DNA of 64,000 bases from Candidatus Bathyarchaeota archaeon (GCA_026014745.1 JAOZHS010000002.1:186001-250000); one strand, 5' to 3'; positions 1 to 8,666 are shown, counted from the stretch's first letter. Made by a program: numbers and translations. Notes: generated from the sequence alone by a model not told the origin.

Positions 1-1332
1 GTCGAGTCCGTTGCGGGTGACTTTGTCATGTCGACGGAGCGGTGCGTAGACGTGTAGGGTGAGGTAGTCGGTGGTGAGGTAGCCGGGTTCGAGGAGGAGT
101 TCTTCAGTTTTCTGGGGCAACACGATGGCTTTTATTGTGGTGGCTTCGCCGTAGACTGGGCTGTCGCCTGTTTGGATTTGAGGGTGAAGGGTGAGGTTTT
201 CGCCTTTGCTTCCCAGCACCTGCACAAACCTTGTCAGGGGCGCCTCATAATCCGCAAACATTATTCCAAGCCAGCACACCGTCGCCATGGCCTGCTTAAC
301 CTCAACGGGCGCGTAATCAGCGTGTCTGGGACCCCAAAACATGAACGCCTCCGCGTGGGCACTGATGGTCTGCGCGCTATGGGCGTAGGAGGGTTGGTCG
401 TGGCGTTGGCGGATTTTTCCAAGGATGCCCGCAGTGACGGCGTCGTAGTAGTTGCAGGCGGGGGTTTTGGTTTTGACGTTTAGGTAACCTGCCCAGCAGA
501 CCGCGGGGTTGTAGGCGGGGTATAGAGGCGATTCAGCAATGGCGCCTAATGCTTCATAGACGTTTTTGACGGTTCCGCTGTAGCCTTCGTAATCGTTGAG
601 ACCCAAGAGGGCATAGGCGATGGAGTCATCGTAGACTGTGTCGTCGCCTAAGCCTACCCTGTGCCATCCACCGTCGCCGGCTGGTTGGGGATCAAAAAAT
701 AGGGCTAATGCTTCTATGCCGGGGCGGTAAAAGTTGGCGGCATCTTGGACCATAACCTGATAAGCTGCCTTGTTTGCGGGGTCAGCTTCCGTTAGCAAGC
801 CCAACGCAACCAAATTGTAGAGAGATTCCACATCCATCTGAGGCTGCCACACACCCGAATCGTCAACGGCGCGGGCAAATCCACCGTGATAACGGTCATG
901 CACTCCTTGCTCGGAGGGGCGATGTTGCATGTTGTAGAGAAAAGTGCCCACGGCAAGTTTAGCCGCATCCAAATAGGCACCATCCGAGGTCAACTCGTAC
1001 GCTTTCAGCAAGGCAGGAACCACGCGGCCCACGTCCACGCTGTAGCAGGCGACGCCGTTTTCGGTGCATACAAACCCGCCAAACGTCGCTTTCTGGCGGT
1101 CTTGTACTTGTTGGGTGAGCAGCCAGTCGGCGAGTTCCACGATTTTAGCTTCAATTTCACTGCTGCGGTCTTCAAACTGCAAGTTAAAGTAGGCTTCATA
1201 GAGAAAATCCACCCCAAACCCAGCGGCAAATGCTGCTTTGCCCCACGTCAAATCGGGCCCCGTTTGGGGGTCTACATAGAGGTAGGGGGCGTTGTCCATG
1301 ACAAATTGGTAGTAGACTTCGGGAACCTGCAT
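1..1332 (-). CDS. Viral structural protein, helical-toroid plus head-closure-like C-terminus (partial)
   Basis: The minus-strand frame is open from an ATG at 1332 to the left edge, so at least 444 residues are present and the C-terminus lies outside the window. A GGAG ribosome-binding site sits about 9 bases before the ATG, inside the end of the connector gene. The first roughly 340 residues are helix-rich with repeated Gly/Trp/Tyr-containing turns, as in alpha/alpha toroids of glycosidases. The visible end (about residues 385-444, with DSPVYGEATTIKAIVLP and GYLTTDYLTLHVYAPL) is beta-rich and resembles small head-closure or neck proteins of tailed viruses. That assignment is by eye. It is the last visible gene of the capsid operon. 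Function is inferred from context only. Confidence 0.6.
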   Translation of the reverse strand, partial: MQVPEVYYQFVMDNAPYLYVDPQTGPDLTWGKAAFAAGFGVDFLYEAYFNLQFEDRSSEIEAKIVELADWLLTQQVQDRQKATFGGFVCTENGVACYSVDVGRVVPALLKAYELTSDGAYLDAAKLAVGTFLYNMQHRPSEQGVHDRYHGGFARAVDDSGVWQPQMDVESLYNLVALGLLTEADPANKAAYQVMVQDAANFYRPGIEALALFFDPQPAGDGGWHRVGLGDDTVYDDSIAYALLGLNDYEGYSGTVKNVYEALGAIAESPLYPAYNPAVCWAGYLNVKTKTPACNYYDAVTAGILGKIRQRHDQPSYAHSAQTISAHAEAFMFWGPRHADYAPVEVKQAMATVCWLGIMFADYEAPLTRFVQVLGSKGENLTLHPQIQTGDSPVYGEATTIKAIVLPQKTEELLLEPGYLTTDYLTLHVYAPLRRHDKVTRNGLD

Positions 1333-1334
1333 GA

Positions 1335-1688
1335 CTATGCGCTCCGGAGGCTGGGCTTTTTTAGGCTGCAGAGGAGACGTTCGACTTCAGCTTGGAGGAC
1401 GGCGAGGGGCGGCGTGTTGCCTGCTACGCTGATGTTTTGGTCGCCAACGCTGAAGTTTAACCCGACTGCGGAGCCGCCTGTTAAGTAGCAGATTGCGTAG
1501 ACTGCGGAGAGCAGGGTTATGAATTCTTTTTCTGCGTCAGTGCAGCCTGTGGGGTCGACGGGTTTGTTTAGTTCTAGTGCGAGTGTGGTTGCGGCGCGGT
1601 TGACCATTTTTTGCAGCTTATCGTCGGGGATGTCGCTGCTGGTCAGATTGATGGTGTCGCGTACGTCGCTAAAGGTTACGTTTGCCAT
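1335..1688 (-). CDS. Head-tail connector-like protein (gp6-like)
   Basis: A 117-aa, mostly helical protein. It starts with a short domain of the type DVRDTINLTSSDIPDDKL and continues with long helices, the usual build of HK97 gp6-like connector or DnaT-like head-completion proteins (about 100-120 aa). Its TAG stop is 2 bases before the ATG of the next structural gene, so the two are probably translationally coupled. A 229-base AT-rich gap separates it from the fibre-like gene upstream, so it may begin a new transcript. The assignment rests on size, fold impression and position. Confidence 0.55.
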   Translation of the reverse strand: MANVTFSDVRDTINLTSSDIPDDKLQKMVNRAATTLALELNKPVDPTGCTDAEKEFITLLSAVYAICYLTGGSAVGLNFSVGDQNISVAGNTPPLAVLQAEVERLLCSLKKPSLRSA

Positions 1689-1917
1689 TTTGGGTTTACC
1701 TCAAGCTGACAACAGGCGAATAAGCGCGATTTAAAGAATTTTGAGGTTATAAAGGCAGAAAAATACCTATTTTCAACAATAAGCTAATTTTTAAAGGTAT
1801 TTCATAAAAATGCTTTTTTGAAATAGATTAAAAAACCAGCCATTACCCAAGCAAAAAGCTTGCCAGCCCAAAAACCAACAAAAAAAGAAAACAAAAAAGC
1901 AGGGATAAACACTCAGT

Positions 1918-3990
1918 CTATACTTCACTCTTCACCTTAGCCAAATACTTATTCACCAAACCCGAACCCGAAACCGCAACATTCACCAACCCACCAGAAA
2001 TCAACGCTAAGCGAAGGAACCCACTTAACGTGCCGAAATTCAAAGTTGCAGGCAAAGATGTCCAAGTAATTTTTCGGTTGCCAACATAAAGCGTCCCCGT
2101 AGCACCAGAACTTGTTGTACCCGTCGAATAAGGCGAGACTGCGGGGATCTCAAGGCTTGTTGCATCAGGATAGGCATATAGTCCGAAAGCACAAACAGTA
2201 ATCTGCAGAGGCATACCAGCATCAATTGTATATGCGGAGGAACTGCCAGAAGAAATAAAGTTGTACTTGACGTTGACAAGTTGCTGCACCGGATTCACAA
2301 AACTAAGAGTCAAAAGCCTAAAGTTTCCTACATAATACTCGTTTAGGTAGGCGCCATGGGAACCCAAATCAACACCACTATGCGTAGCATACAATGAGTG
2401 CCTAAGATGAGGATATACTCCAGTATTGATTTTAACCCAACAGAATGCAACGTATGTTCCAGCAGGCAAATTATTATAGCCTTGATACAGGTAGGCGTTG
2501 CTGCCGTAGCCCGTCAAAGTCGCCATAATACTGTGACTACCCAAAATACCCGCACCGCCATCGCTAAACGTGACTGAACCACTCGTCCACACAGAACCCA
2601 TAGCAGTCCAACCCGAAGGCGTAGACACATAAGGCCCCGAATTAAAGTTCGGATTTACCAGCAAATTAGTAACCGATGCCGAGGTAACGGTGATTATAGC
2701 GTCTAAAAGCGTTCGCGATGAAACTGCTATGCCGCCGGCTCCAAAAGTGGAGCAACTAAATTTGTCAGCCCCATCGATTATATAGTTGGCTTCAGCACGA
2801 GTTAAACGCTTAAACCTTCCCAACGGATAAGTTGCGCCTGCATTTCTATCAGCGAAATATATGTAGTCGCCAAATAAGCATAGGTCAACGCTTGCACTTG
2901 TATGGTCAGCAGTAGCTTTTAGGCGTGTCAGCACCTTCCAACTGTTACCTAAATCAAAAGACACAATAATCGATTGGTACGTGTCATAGCCGCCTGCTGC
3001 AGGGTTAGGCGAATTGTCTGTTCCTGCGTATAGAACGCCGTTTTCCGAGTCAAAAACGATATGTTTGAAAATTACGTTTGCAGAGCAGATACCGACTAGG
3101 GGATTAAAAACGGGTGCCCATGTGTTGGTTACATGAGTGTACTTTATCGCGGGTGTCCAACCGTCACCGAAGTAAATTGTGTAGTCGCCCATGTTGATGA
3201 ATGCACAGTATCCGTTGTGGCCACACACATTTGTCCAGTTAGCGGCATTCGTTGGGTCGGTTGCGTCGGTTGAATCCGCTGGGTTGCCTGCATACTTCCA
3301 CATGCTATGTCCCGAATCGCCTATGGCAACAATTAACGTGTGGGTTTCAGGAATCCAATTCATGCTGTGAATATGCCGCATGTCGTAAAAGTTAGTCGGG
3401 CTAAGCGGCGAGGGAACCGCATAGAGCGGAAACATTGTCGTAAAGTTTGTCCAAACGCTCCAAGTTGCGCCGTAGTCGGTAGAGATATAGATTAGGGGGG
3501 CCGTAAAATCGCACCATTCACCGAGCAAGTGCCTGCCGTTACCTAAGTCCACAAAGTTAAAGGTCGGCACAGACCCGTTGTTTTGTGTGGTTGAGTCAGG
3601 TTTAGTCGAAGAAAGCGTTAAGACACTTGTCCAAGTCGCACCTTGATTGGTGCTTCGCCACACTTTCCCATCCGTATTTGAACCTGAAGCGATACTAACA
3701 AACAAATGCCCTGATGAGCTCTTGTGCACAAAAGTTGAGCCAGAGGATGGGCTCCCGTCGAATATTTTCTCAAAGTAAAGACCGCTACCGCACCTAATCG
3801 CCTTAAACACTTTAGCGTCAGTAGTACCAATCAGCATAGTGTTCTCGTCGTATTTGAGCAGGGTATATGGCGTATAGGAAAATGCTTCTATAGGCTCTAT
3901 GTTGAGACTTGTTCGTGGAGGAAATAGACTCTTCCCAGCATCGCCTAAAGGCAGAATAACTCCACCCAAGTCAAAAGAAGGCACACTCAT
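1918..3990 (-). CDS. Sialidase-type beta-propeller protein, probable virion fibre or host-recognition protein
   Basis: A 690-aa protein without a signal peptide. At least three BNR/Asp-box motifs are visible: STNQGATW (about residue 112), STDYGATW (about 169) and SFDLGNSW (about 344). These mark a sialidase-like propeller over roughly the first 400 residues. The C-terminal third (from about residue 430) is beta-rich and looks like a carbohydrate-binding jelly roll followed by a small terminal domain. The propeller fold is known in sialidases and in glycan-binding proteins; catalytic residues were not established. Sitting 2 bases after the small gene upstream and inside the capsid operon, it is most simply a receptor-binding or capsid-decorating protein. 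Confidence 0.6.
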   Translation of the reverse strand: MSVPSFDLGGVILPLGDAGKSLFPPRTSLNIEPIEAFSYTPYTLLKYDENTMLIGTTDAKVFKAIRCGSGLYFEKIFDGSPSSGSTFVHKSSSGHLFVSIASGSNTDGKVWRSTNQGATWTSVLTLSSTKPDSTTQNNGSVPTFNFVDLGNGRHLLGEWCDFTAPLIYISTDYGATWSVWTNFTTMFPLYAVPSPLSPTNFYDMRHIHSMNWIPETHTLIVAIGDSGHSMWKYAGNPADSTDATDPTNAANWTNVCGHNGYCAFINMGDYTIYFGDGWTPAIKYTHVTNTWAPVFNPLVGICSANVIFKHIVFDSENGVLYAGTDNSPNPAAGGYDTYQSIIVSFDLGNSWKVLTRLKATADHTSASVDLCLFGDYIYFADRNAGATYPLGRFKRLTRAEANYIIDGADKFSCSTFGAGGIAVSSRTLLDAIITVTSASVTNLLVNPNFNSGPYVSTPSGWTAMGSVWTSGSVTFSDGGAGILGSHSIMATLTGYGSNAYLYQGYNNLPAGTYVAFCWVKINTGVYPHLRHSLYATHSGVDLGSHGAYLNEYYVGNFRLLTLSFVNPVQQLVNVKYNFISSGSSSAYTIDAGMPLQITVCAFGLYAYPDATSLEIPAVSPYSTGTTSSGATGTLYVGNRKITWTSLPATLNFGTLSGFLRLALISGGLVNVAVSGSGLVNKYLAKVKSEV

Positions 3991-3992
3991 CG

Positions 3993-4223
3993 TTAAGACC
4001 TCACAATCTGCTGCAGAGTCCCATCAGCGTTCCAAGTGAAAGTCAACGTAAACATCAGGTATGTACCATCATATGCGGAGAGGGTGGCAACTGTTCCGGT
4101 AGTGTTCCAAGTGAAACCGAGTTTGGTAAGTTTACGCCCTGGCGGTGGACACGTCAAACCCATCAAGGCACTGTGGATAGCTCTGTAAGCTTCCTCGTAA
4201 TGCCCGTAGGGTACCTCAGTCAT
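3993..4223 (-). CDS. Small beta-rich protein of the capsid operon, unknown function
   Basis: A 76-aa protein not assigned to a family. The second half contains two similar beta hairpins (around FTWNTTGTVATLSAYDG and FTWNADGTLQQIV). It overlaps the portal gene upstream by 8 bases and ends 2 bases before the fibre-like gene, so it belongs to the same transcript. A role as a small virion or fibre-attachment protein is possible but rests only on position. Confidence 0.6.
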   Translation of the reverse strand: MTEVPYGHYEEAYRAIHSALMGLTCPPPGRKLTKLGFTWNTTGTVATLSAYDGTYLMFTLTFTWNADGTLQQIVRS

Positions 4224-5433
4224 CTGCGGTCACCTCAAGTGGAGGGGTAGGTTCCCAGAGTTGCCAACCGAATTTGGCGGCGTTTTTGCGAAATTCCTCT
4301 TGGCGAATGAGGCCTTGGCTTGCGGCTTGTAGAAGGTCAGTGAGGCTTGGTTGCTGGGTTTTGTAGGGACTCCAATGTAGGCGTGCTTGAGCTTGCGAAG
4401 GACTCAACCCTGCCTGCAAAAGTATGGTATCGAAGAGTTCACGTTCTACTTGGCGTTTAATGTAGCGTTGGATGGGCTGAATTAGCATGTTTTGAAGTTC
4501 CAGCGCGGCGTTAGCGGAGGCTTCTGTGAAACCCGGTGTACTAAAGAGGCGGGGCAACGGAGTTTCGCAGCCAAGATAGAATTGGTTGATAATATGGTCA
4601 ACGTAGTATTCGAAGCGGGCACGAGGGTCAATCGAGACAGGTTGGATGCTGCCTTTGCCGTTGTAGAAAAGCCAGGCGCCTTCTTCGCTACGGGTTTTGA
4701 TGGCTTGCTGAAACTTGGCGATTGTGTCATCGTCAGCACGTTCTAGAAGCGCCAAAACGTCTGGTCCAGCATATTTCTCAAAAATCTTGGGCATAATACG
4801 CTCGATTCTGGCTTTCATAGCGGCGTAGGCGGGGCGTTTGTCGCCATGGAAAGTTAACGAGTGCAAAAGCACCTGTAACACGCCCGTGCCGTAGCCCGAG
4901 TAATCAAGGCAGTTAATACGCCAATGGACTAACGCGTCTTGGGATAGGGTTTCGCCACCGTAGGTTTGCCTAAGCTTATAGCCCTCAATCTTGTAGGGCA
5001 CTTTGAGGACTTTATCGTCAAGGTAGCTTTGCTGAATGCGCTCTACAGCGTCCACGGGTAGGCGGTGGAGGTTCTGGGTGTTTTGGGGGGTAAGTTTGAG
5101 CCAGAAATCATTACCGCATGCAATAAGCATCCGCGCCATGTCTCCGAGCAAAGCGTCCAGGTTCACGTTTTCGTTAAAGTTATCTATGACTTGTTTGGCT
5201 TGGGCGGCTTTTTCGTAATCATCGTTTATGGTGGTGTAGAAGCCGGAGCCAACTGCGGATGCCGCTAAGAGGTCTACGCTTGATTTGCAGGAAGGATCCC
5301 GCTCGTAGAGTTTAATCACATCCGCTAGGGGGATAGAGGGCGTCTCGTAGACGAGGGCAGTTTGGGGGGATGCGTAGCCGCTTTTAGCCTTAACCGCAAA
5401 CGACTCCAAAAGGCGACGAAGCGTGCTGCTCAT
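4216..5433 (-). CDS. Phage portal protein
   Basis: A 405-aa protein matching the HK97/lambda-type portal family, which forms the dodecameric DNA channel at one capsid vertex. Family-like features are an early segment on depositing constant numbers of cells ending in AASAVGSGFY, a central conserved region (DALVHWRINCLDYSGYGTGVLQVLL) with the Gly-rich turn typical of portals, and a long C-terminal helical crown with the segment around FTEASANAALELQNMLIQPI. The length is usual for the family. Its start overlaps the winged-helix gene by 4 bases (ATGA) and its end overlaps the next gene by 8 bases. Its position downstream of the capsid gene is unusual. Confidence 0.85.
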   Translation of the reverse strand: MSSTLRRLLESFAVKAKSGYASPQTALVYETPSIPLADVIKLYERDPSCKSSVDLLAASAVGSGFYTTINDDYEKAAQAKQVIDNFNENVNLDALLGDMARMLIACGNDFWLKLTPQNTQNLHRLPVDAVERIQQSYLDDKVLKVPYKIEGYKLRQTYGGETLSQDALVHWRINCLDYSGYGTGVLQVLLHSLTFHGDKRPAYAAMKARIERIMPKIFEKYAGPDVLALLERADDDTIAKFQQAIKTRSEEGAWLFYNGKGSIQPVSIDPRARFEYYVDHIINQFYLGCETPLPRLFSTPGFTEASANAALELQNMLIQPIQRYIKRQVERELFDTILLQAGLSPSQAQARLHWSPYKTQQPSLTDLLQAASQGLIRQEEFRKNAAKFGWQLWEPTPPLEVTADD

Positions 5434-5672
5434 GTGATGGCCTCCAAGAGTTTGCTGCCCTTCTCAGTTATGATGTAGTCGGAGCGGTGTTTGGGTTCAC
5501 TTTTCTGCACGTAACTACCTTCAATGAGATAGCGGAATATGCCTTCAAAGGAGGCATGCGTACCTGCTTTGCGGATGGTTCGCTGTTCAAGTGCGGTTCG
5601 GGAAAGCGGCTGTCGACTAAGTTCATGCAATACGGTTTTTGCCAGGTTCATTCTTTCATTTAATCTTCTCAT
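5430..5672 (-). CDS. Small winged-helix protein within the capsid operon
   Basis: An 80-aa protein with an N-terminal helical half, a probable recognition helix (ASFEGIFRYLIEGSYVQ) and a C-terminal wing ending in SDYIITEKGSKLLEAI, the common ending of archaeal winged-helix transcription factors. It lies between the major capsid and portal genes and overlaps the portal start by 4 bases. It could regulate the operon or act as a small DNA-packaging factor (some terminase small subunits are helix-turn-helix proteins). The sequence does not decide between these. Confidence 0.6.
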   Translation of the reverse strand: MRRLNERMNLAKTVLHELSRQPLSRTALEQRTIRKAGTHASFEGIFRYLIEGSYVQKSEPKHRSDYIITEKGSKLLEAIT

Positions 5673-5739
5673 ATGTTTCGACCTCGAGTTTTAGATTACA
5701 AAAAAATTGGGGAAATGGAGTGGTCATGATGTTGCCTGC

Positions 5740-6702
5740 CTATGTGAGGGTGGTGGCTATGTTGGTGAGTTTGGCGATGGCGTTGCTGCGCAGCACGCCT
5801 AATCCGAAGCGGGTGGTGGCGCGGACGCCATATTTGCCGTTTTTGATGTCTTCCCAGTCGTCCACGGTTATGTCTCGGCGTAGCAGCATGACAGAGGCGA
5901 CTCGGGTGTCAAGGGCATATGCGGTGCCGTTGGGGACAAGTGTGCTGGCTTGGACGCGCATGCCAAGCACGCTGGTAACGGTTCCGTCGTCGAGGTTGGT
6001 CTGCGCGGAGGGCAAATATTGGGCGTGAATGAATTTGTCATCACTCAAGAGTTGGTGAAGTTGAATTTCGTTGACGGCGAGTACAGTGGGTTTCCAGTTT
6101 GCAGCGCGTAGAGCATTGTGCATTTTTAGAAGCCCAGCCCAGTTCATGGCGGCGTTGCCTTGGTTTATGGGGGCTCCGCCCGCTAAGTCTGCGTCTGCAA
6201 CTGAACCGTAGAGGGCGATGATGCGGTTGGTTTCGTCTTCTCCTAGTGCGCGGCCTACTTTTTCGACCATGCTGTTCATGACGTTCCAGCTTGCATCCTC
6301 CAAAAACTCTCGGGTCCATTCCTCTGAAGATTCAGCCAAGATGTTGGTGTAGACATCAACAGTGCTGTTTTTTGTTCCGCTCAGACGGGTGGCGGCTCCT
6401 TCGGCATATCGATAGGCTACTGCTTTTTGGTCAATTGGGAACCGTTCCATAGGGACTGTGGTGGGCATTACTGTGATTATGTCTCTGCCGATTAATTCGG
6501 GGTAGGCAGCTTGCACAAGCGTGTCATGCAAACGACCCAAAGCAGAGATGGAGTCACTGAATAAGCCTTCTTTTATGCCTACTTCGCAGTAGCGTTTAAG
6601 GAAGGGGTGGACATTGGTTTTGTGACGTTGGGTTTCGAGGTGTTCTTTGAATTCAGCGTTTTGCTGGAGAGATTCAAACAAGTGGGGTTTCATGGCGGTC
6701 AC
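5740..6702 (-). CDS. Major capsid protein, HK97-fold-like
   Basis: A 320-aa protein with the layout of HK97-fold capsid proteins: a helical N-terminal arm, then a beta-rich E-loop region (TTVPMERFPIDQ and the SGTKNSTVDVYTNILAES stretch), a long spine-helix region (EEWTREFLEDASWNVMNSMVE), and the P- and A-domain segments ending in YGVRATTRFGLGVLRSNAIAKL. The stretch MLLRRDITVDDWEDIKNGKYGVRA is a common C-terminal signature of archaeal virus and encapsulin-like capsid proteins. It overlaps the decoration-protein gene by 4 bases. Protease, decoration protein and portal in the same operon support the call. Confidence 0.8.
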   Translation of the reverse strand: MTAMKPHLFESLQQNAEFKEHLETQRHKTNVHPFLKRYCEVGIKEGLFSDSISALGRLHDTLVQAAYPELIGRDIITVMPTTVPMERFPIDQKAVAYRYAEGAATRLSGTKNSTVDVYTNILAESSEEWTREFLEDASWNVMNSMVEKVGRALGEDETNRIIALYGSVADADLAGGAPINQGNAAMNWAGLLKMHNALRAANWKPTVLAVNEIQLHQLLSDDKFIHAQYLPSAQTNLDDGTVTSVLGMRVQASTLVPNGTAYALDTRVASVMLLRRDITVDDWEDIKNGKYGVRATTRFGLGVLRSNAIAKLTNIATTLT

Positions 6703-7130
6703 CGTTCAACTTTTATGAAGAGTAAGTCGTCTGCTGCGGCGGTGGTTTCTTGGGCGGTTCCAAGGCGACGGTTATAGTAGATGGTGTAGCTTGCGGTGCC
6801 TGCCTCGTTTACGGCTTGTTCAGTCAATTCAAGGACGCGTTTGGAGGCGTCTGCTGCGTAAACGGCTTTGCCGCGGGTTATGACGCCGCCAGCTTTGACT
6901 TTGACTCTGCCATGGGTCAAAACGGGGCATTGCTCGCCTGTGGAGACGCTTTTTAGCGCGATGCCGATGCAGGTTTGAGCGGCGGCTGCAGAGGAGACTT
7001 TGTGGTCGCTGCTGTAATAGACTGGGTCACCTTTGGTTATGGCTGCTTCAGCTTCGATTGATTCTATGGCTGCGTGGGGGTCGTCGGTTTCGCCTATACT
7101 CATCCAGCTTTTAGAGGTAAAATCAGTCAT
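6699..7130 (-). CDS. DUF2190-like capsid decoration protein
   Basis: A 143-aa beta-rich protein with the pattern KGDPVYYSSDHKVSSAAA, then CIGIALKSVSTGEQCPVLTHG, then GGVITRGKAVYAADASKRV. This resembles the DUF2190/head-decoration family usually found beside HK97-type capsid genes. The repeated Gly-Asp/Gly-Lys turns fit a small beta-tulip or beta-barrel that binds the outside of the capsid. Its stop overlaps the capsid start by 4 bases. The neighbours (protease upstream, capsid downstream) give the strongest support. Confidence 0.7.
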   Translation of the reverse strand: MTDFTSKSWMSIGETDDPHAAIESIEAEAAITKGDPVYYSSDHKVSSAAAAQTCIGIALKSVSTGEQCPVLTHGRVKVKAGGVITRGKAVYAADASKRVLELTEQAVNEAGTASYTIYYNRRLGTAQETTAAADDLLFIKVER

Positions 7131-7177
7131 TTTGTGTTACTCCCTTTTTAGTGCGTGTTCTCCGAGTTCGTCCTCAG

Positions 7178-8338
7178 TTACTTACGGTCAACTTTGTGAC
7201 TATCCTGCATTGCTTTGAGCTTGAAGAGTACACGGGAGAGCTCTTGGCACATGCGTTGGGGACCTAAACTCCAACTCCGCTGAACCAGATGGCTGGGTAA
7301 CACTGCCTCAAGGAGGCGTATGGCTTGGCTTACGGGTATGGTGGGTTCGGCGGGTTTTTTGAAGAAGCCCTCCGCGAGTGTTGCAGCCTGGGCACCTGAG
7401 AGGGGGGTCAGGTAGCTGGGGTGTAGTTGGAGCCAGTCGCGGATTTTGTTTTGATCCCACCTTTTTTCTTGCGAGAAATAGATGGCTTGGGTACGTTGAA
7501 GTTCGGGTTGGCTGCGGGGTTTACCCATTATCGCCAATATTCCGTTTTCTCGGTTCAGCCATACCGTGCTATAGTGTTCGGGCATAAACAGGGCGATATC
7601 TTGATAGAAACCCAGCGTGTATTCGCCGACTATAATGGGCAGGGTTTCTTGTTCTTTTAGGTGGAGTTTTTCGATGATTTCAATGTTAGTTTGGGGGACG
7701 CCGGGGACGGCGACGAGGCTCATCTCTGCGTTGTAGAGGCCATGTGGCACTTTGCCGTTGACTAAATCGATGGTTTCATAGTCTGCGCCGACACTCACGT
7801 GCTTGATTAAGCCGTTGCGGATTTTCGATGCGGTTTCTTCATCGTATATTTCCGCGGTGTAGAGAAGGCTTTTGCCGTCCCATTGGGTCTTTGTTACTTT
7901 GCCCACGGCGTCTTGGGCAGTGACGTGTTCAAGGTATACAGGTGCTTCGAGTAGTTTGCTGGCAAATGCCTCTAGCTCCTCGGGGGTGTAGATGTTGAAG
8001 TTGCGACTCATCCCCGCTGCTAGGGCGATGCCTTGGATACGAAGGGGCTTATCGAGAACTTTTTCGGCAATCACAAAGGGCAGAACCGCGCAAACATGCT
8101 CTTTGGCGCCTGTGAAATGCTTCTCAAACCATTCCTGCGCAGCTTGCAGCGTCCAACCCTTGTCTTTGCTAAATAGGTAGCTTTGGATTTCTTGGGTATC
8201 CTTGTCTAGTGGTTTGCCGACGACGGCTTGGATTCCTTCGGCCTCGTTTAAGTTGATTGTTTTTAGGGTTTGGGGCTGGAAGTTTTGGGGGTTTTTATGC
8301 CCGCTTTGTATCGTTTTTGATGTTTCTTCCCATGGCAT
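7178..8338 (-). CDS. Capsid maturation protease, HK97 prohead-protease type, with two flanking repeat domains
   Basis: The start is set at the ATG at 8338 because GAGGT lies 9 bases upstream; an ATG 45 bases earlier has no ribosome-binding site. The 386-aa product has a prohead-protease core with a probable catalytic His138 (in VYLEHVTAQDAVGKV) and Ser182 (in LIKHVSVGADYE). The core is flanked by two copies of a domain of about 43 residues (33-75 and 264-306), both with the pattern G-I-x-A-[VI]-x-GKP ... F-S-x-[DE]-K-x-W ... W. Families of this type cleave the scaffold before DNA packaging. The C-terminal third may be the scaffold part. It is the first gene of the structural operon. Confidence 0.75.
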   Translation of the reverse strand: MPWEETSKTIQSGHKNPQNFQPQTLKTINLNEAEGIQAVVGKPLDKDTQEIQSYLFSKDKGWTLQAAQEWFEKHFTGAKEHVCAVLPFVIAEKVLDKPLRIQGIALAAGMSRNFNIYTPEELEAFASKLLEAPVYLEHVTAQDAVGKVTKTQWDGKSLLYTAEIYDEETASKIRNGLIKHVSVGADYETIDLVNGKVPHGLYNAEMSLVAVPGVPQTNIEIIEKLHLKEQETLPIIVGEYTLGFYQDIALFMPEHYSTVWLNRENGILAIMGKPRSQPELQRTQAIYFSQEKRWDQNKIRDWLQLHPSYLTPLSGAQAATLAEGFFKKPAEPTIPVSQAIRLLEAVLPSHLVQRSWSLGPQRMCQELSRVLFKLKAMQDSHKVDRK

Positions 8339-8418
8339 TTTGCTATACCTCACACGACTAATACCAAGCATATATGGCGTCAAAGTGAAAAGGCGAGTTG
8401 TACCGTGCTTTAGCCCAT

Positions 8419-8437
8419 GCGGGGGGTCACCTGTGGT
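8419..8437. promoter_or_regulatory. Imperfect palindrome between capsid operon and RHH gene
   Basis: An interrupted GGG(n)ACC-TGT-GGT(n)CCC arrangement lies in the divergent spacer. Ribbon-helix-helix repressors usually bind short inverted or direct repeats beside their own gene, so this is a candidate operator. The symmetry is broken by a one-base offset, and no second copy was found nearby. Confidence 0.25.
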
Positions 8438-8468
8438 CCCTTCGGCGGGGTGAAACTAGGGAGAGAAA

Positions 8469-8666
8469 ATGGATATGGTTAGAAAATGTGTAGTTAAAGT
8501 CGTGTTAAGTAAAGAACAGCGAGAAATCCTCTGCGAATTGTCCACTCGGCTGGGAACCAGTGAGAGCGAAGCGATGAGGATGGCGCTTATGGATTATGTT
8601 AAGCAGTTGAGTTTGATGTCGGAGGCGTTGCATCGCAAGAAAACTTTCAAAACCGACCAGACCTGA
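8469..8666 (+). CDS. Ribbon-helix-helix DNA-binding protein
   Basis: A 65-aa protein with a short beta strand (VVKVVLSKEQ) followed by two helices (ILCELSTRLG and SESEAMRMALMDYVKQL), the Arc/MetJ/CopG fold. The strand pairs in a dimer and inserts into the major groove. A GGGAGAG ribosome-binding site lies 4 bases before the ATG. It is divergent from the capsid operon and separated from it by 130 bases containing an imperfect palindrome (8419-8437), so it may control that operon. That link is an inference. Confidence 0.75.
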   Translation: MDMVRKCVVKVVLSKEQREILCELSTRLGTSESEAMRMALMDYVKQLSLMSEALHRKKTFKTDQT

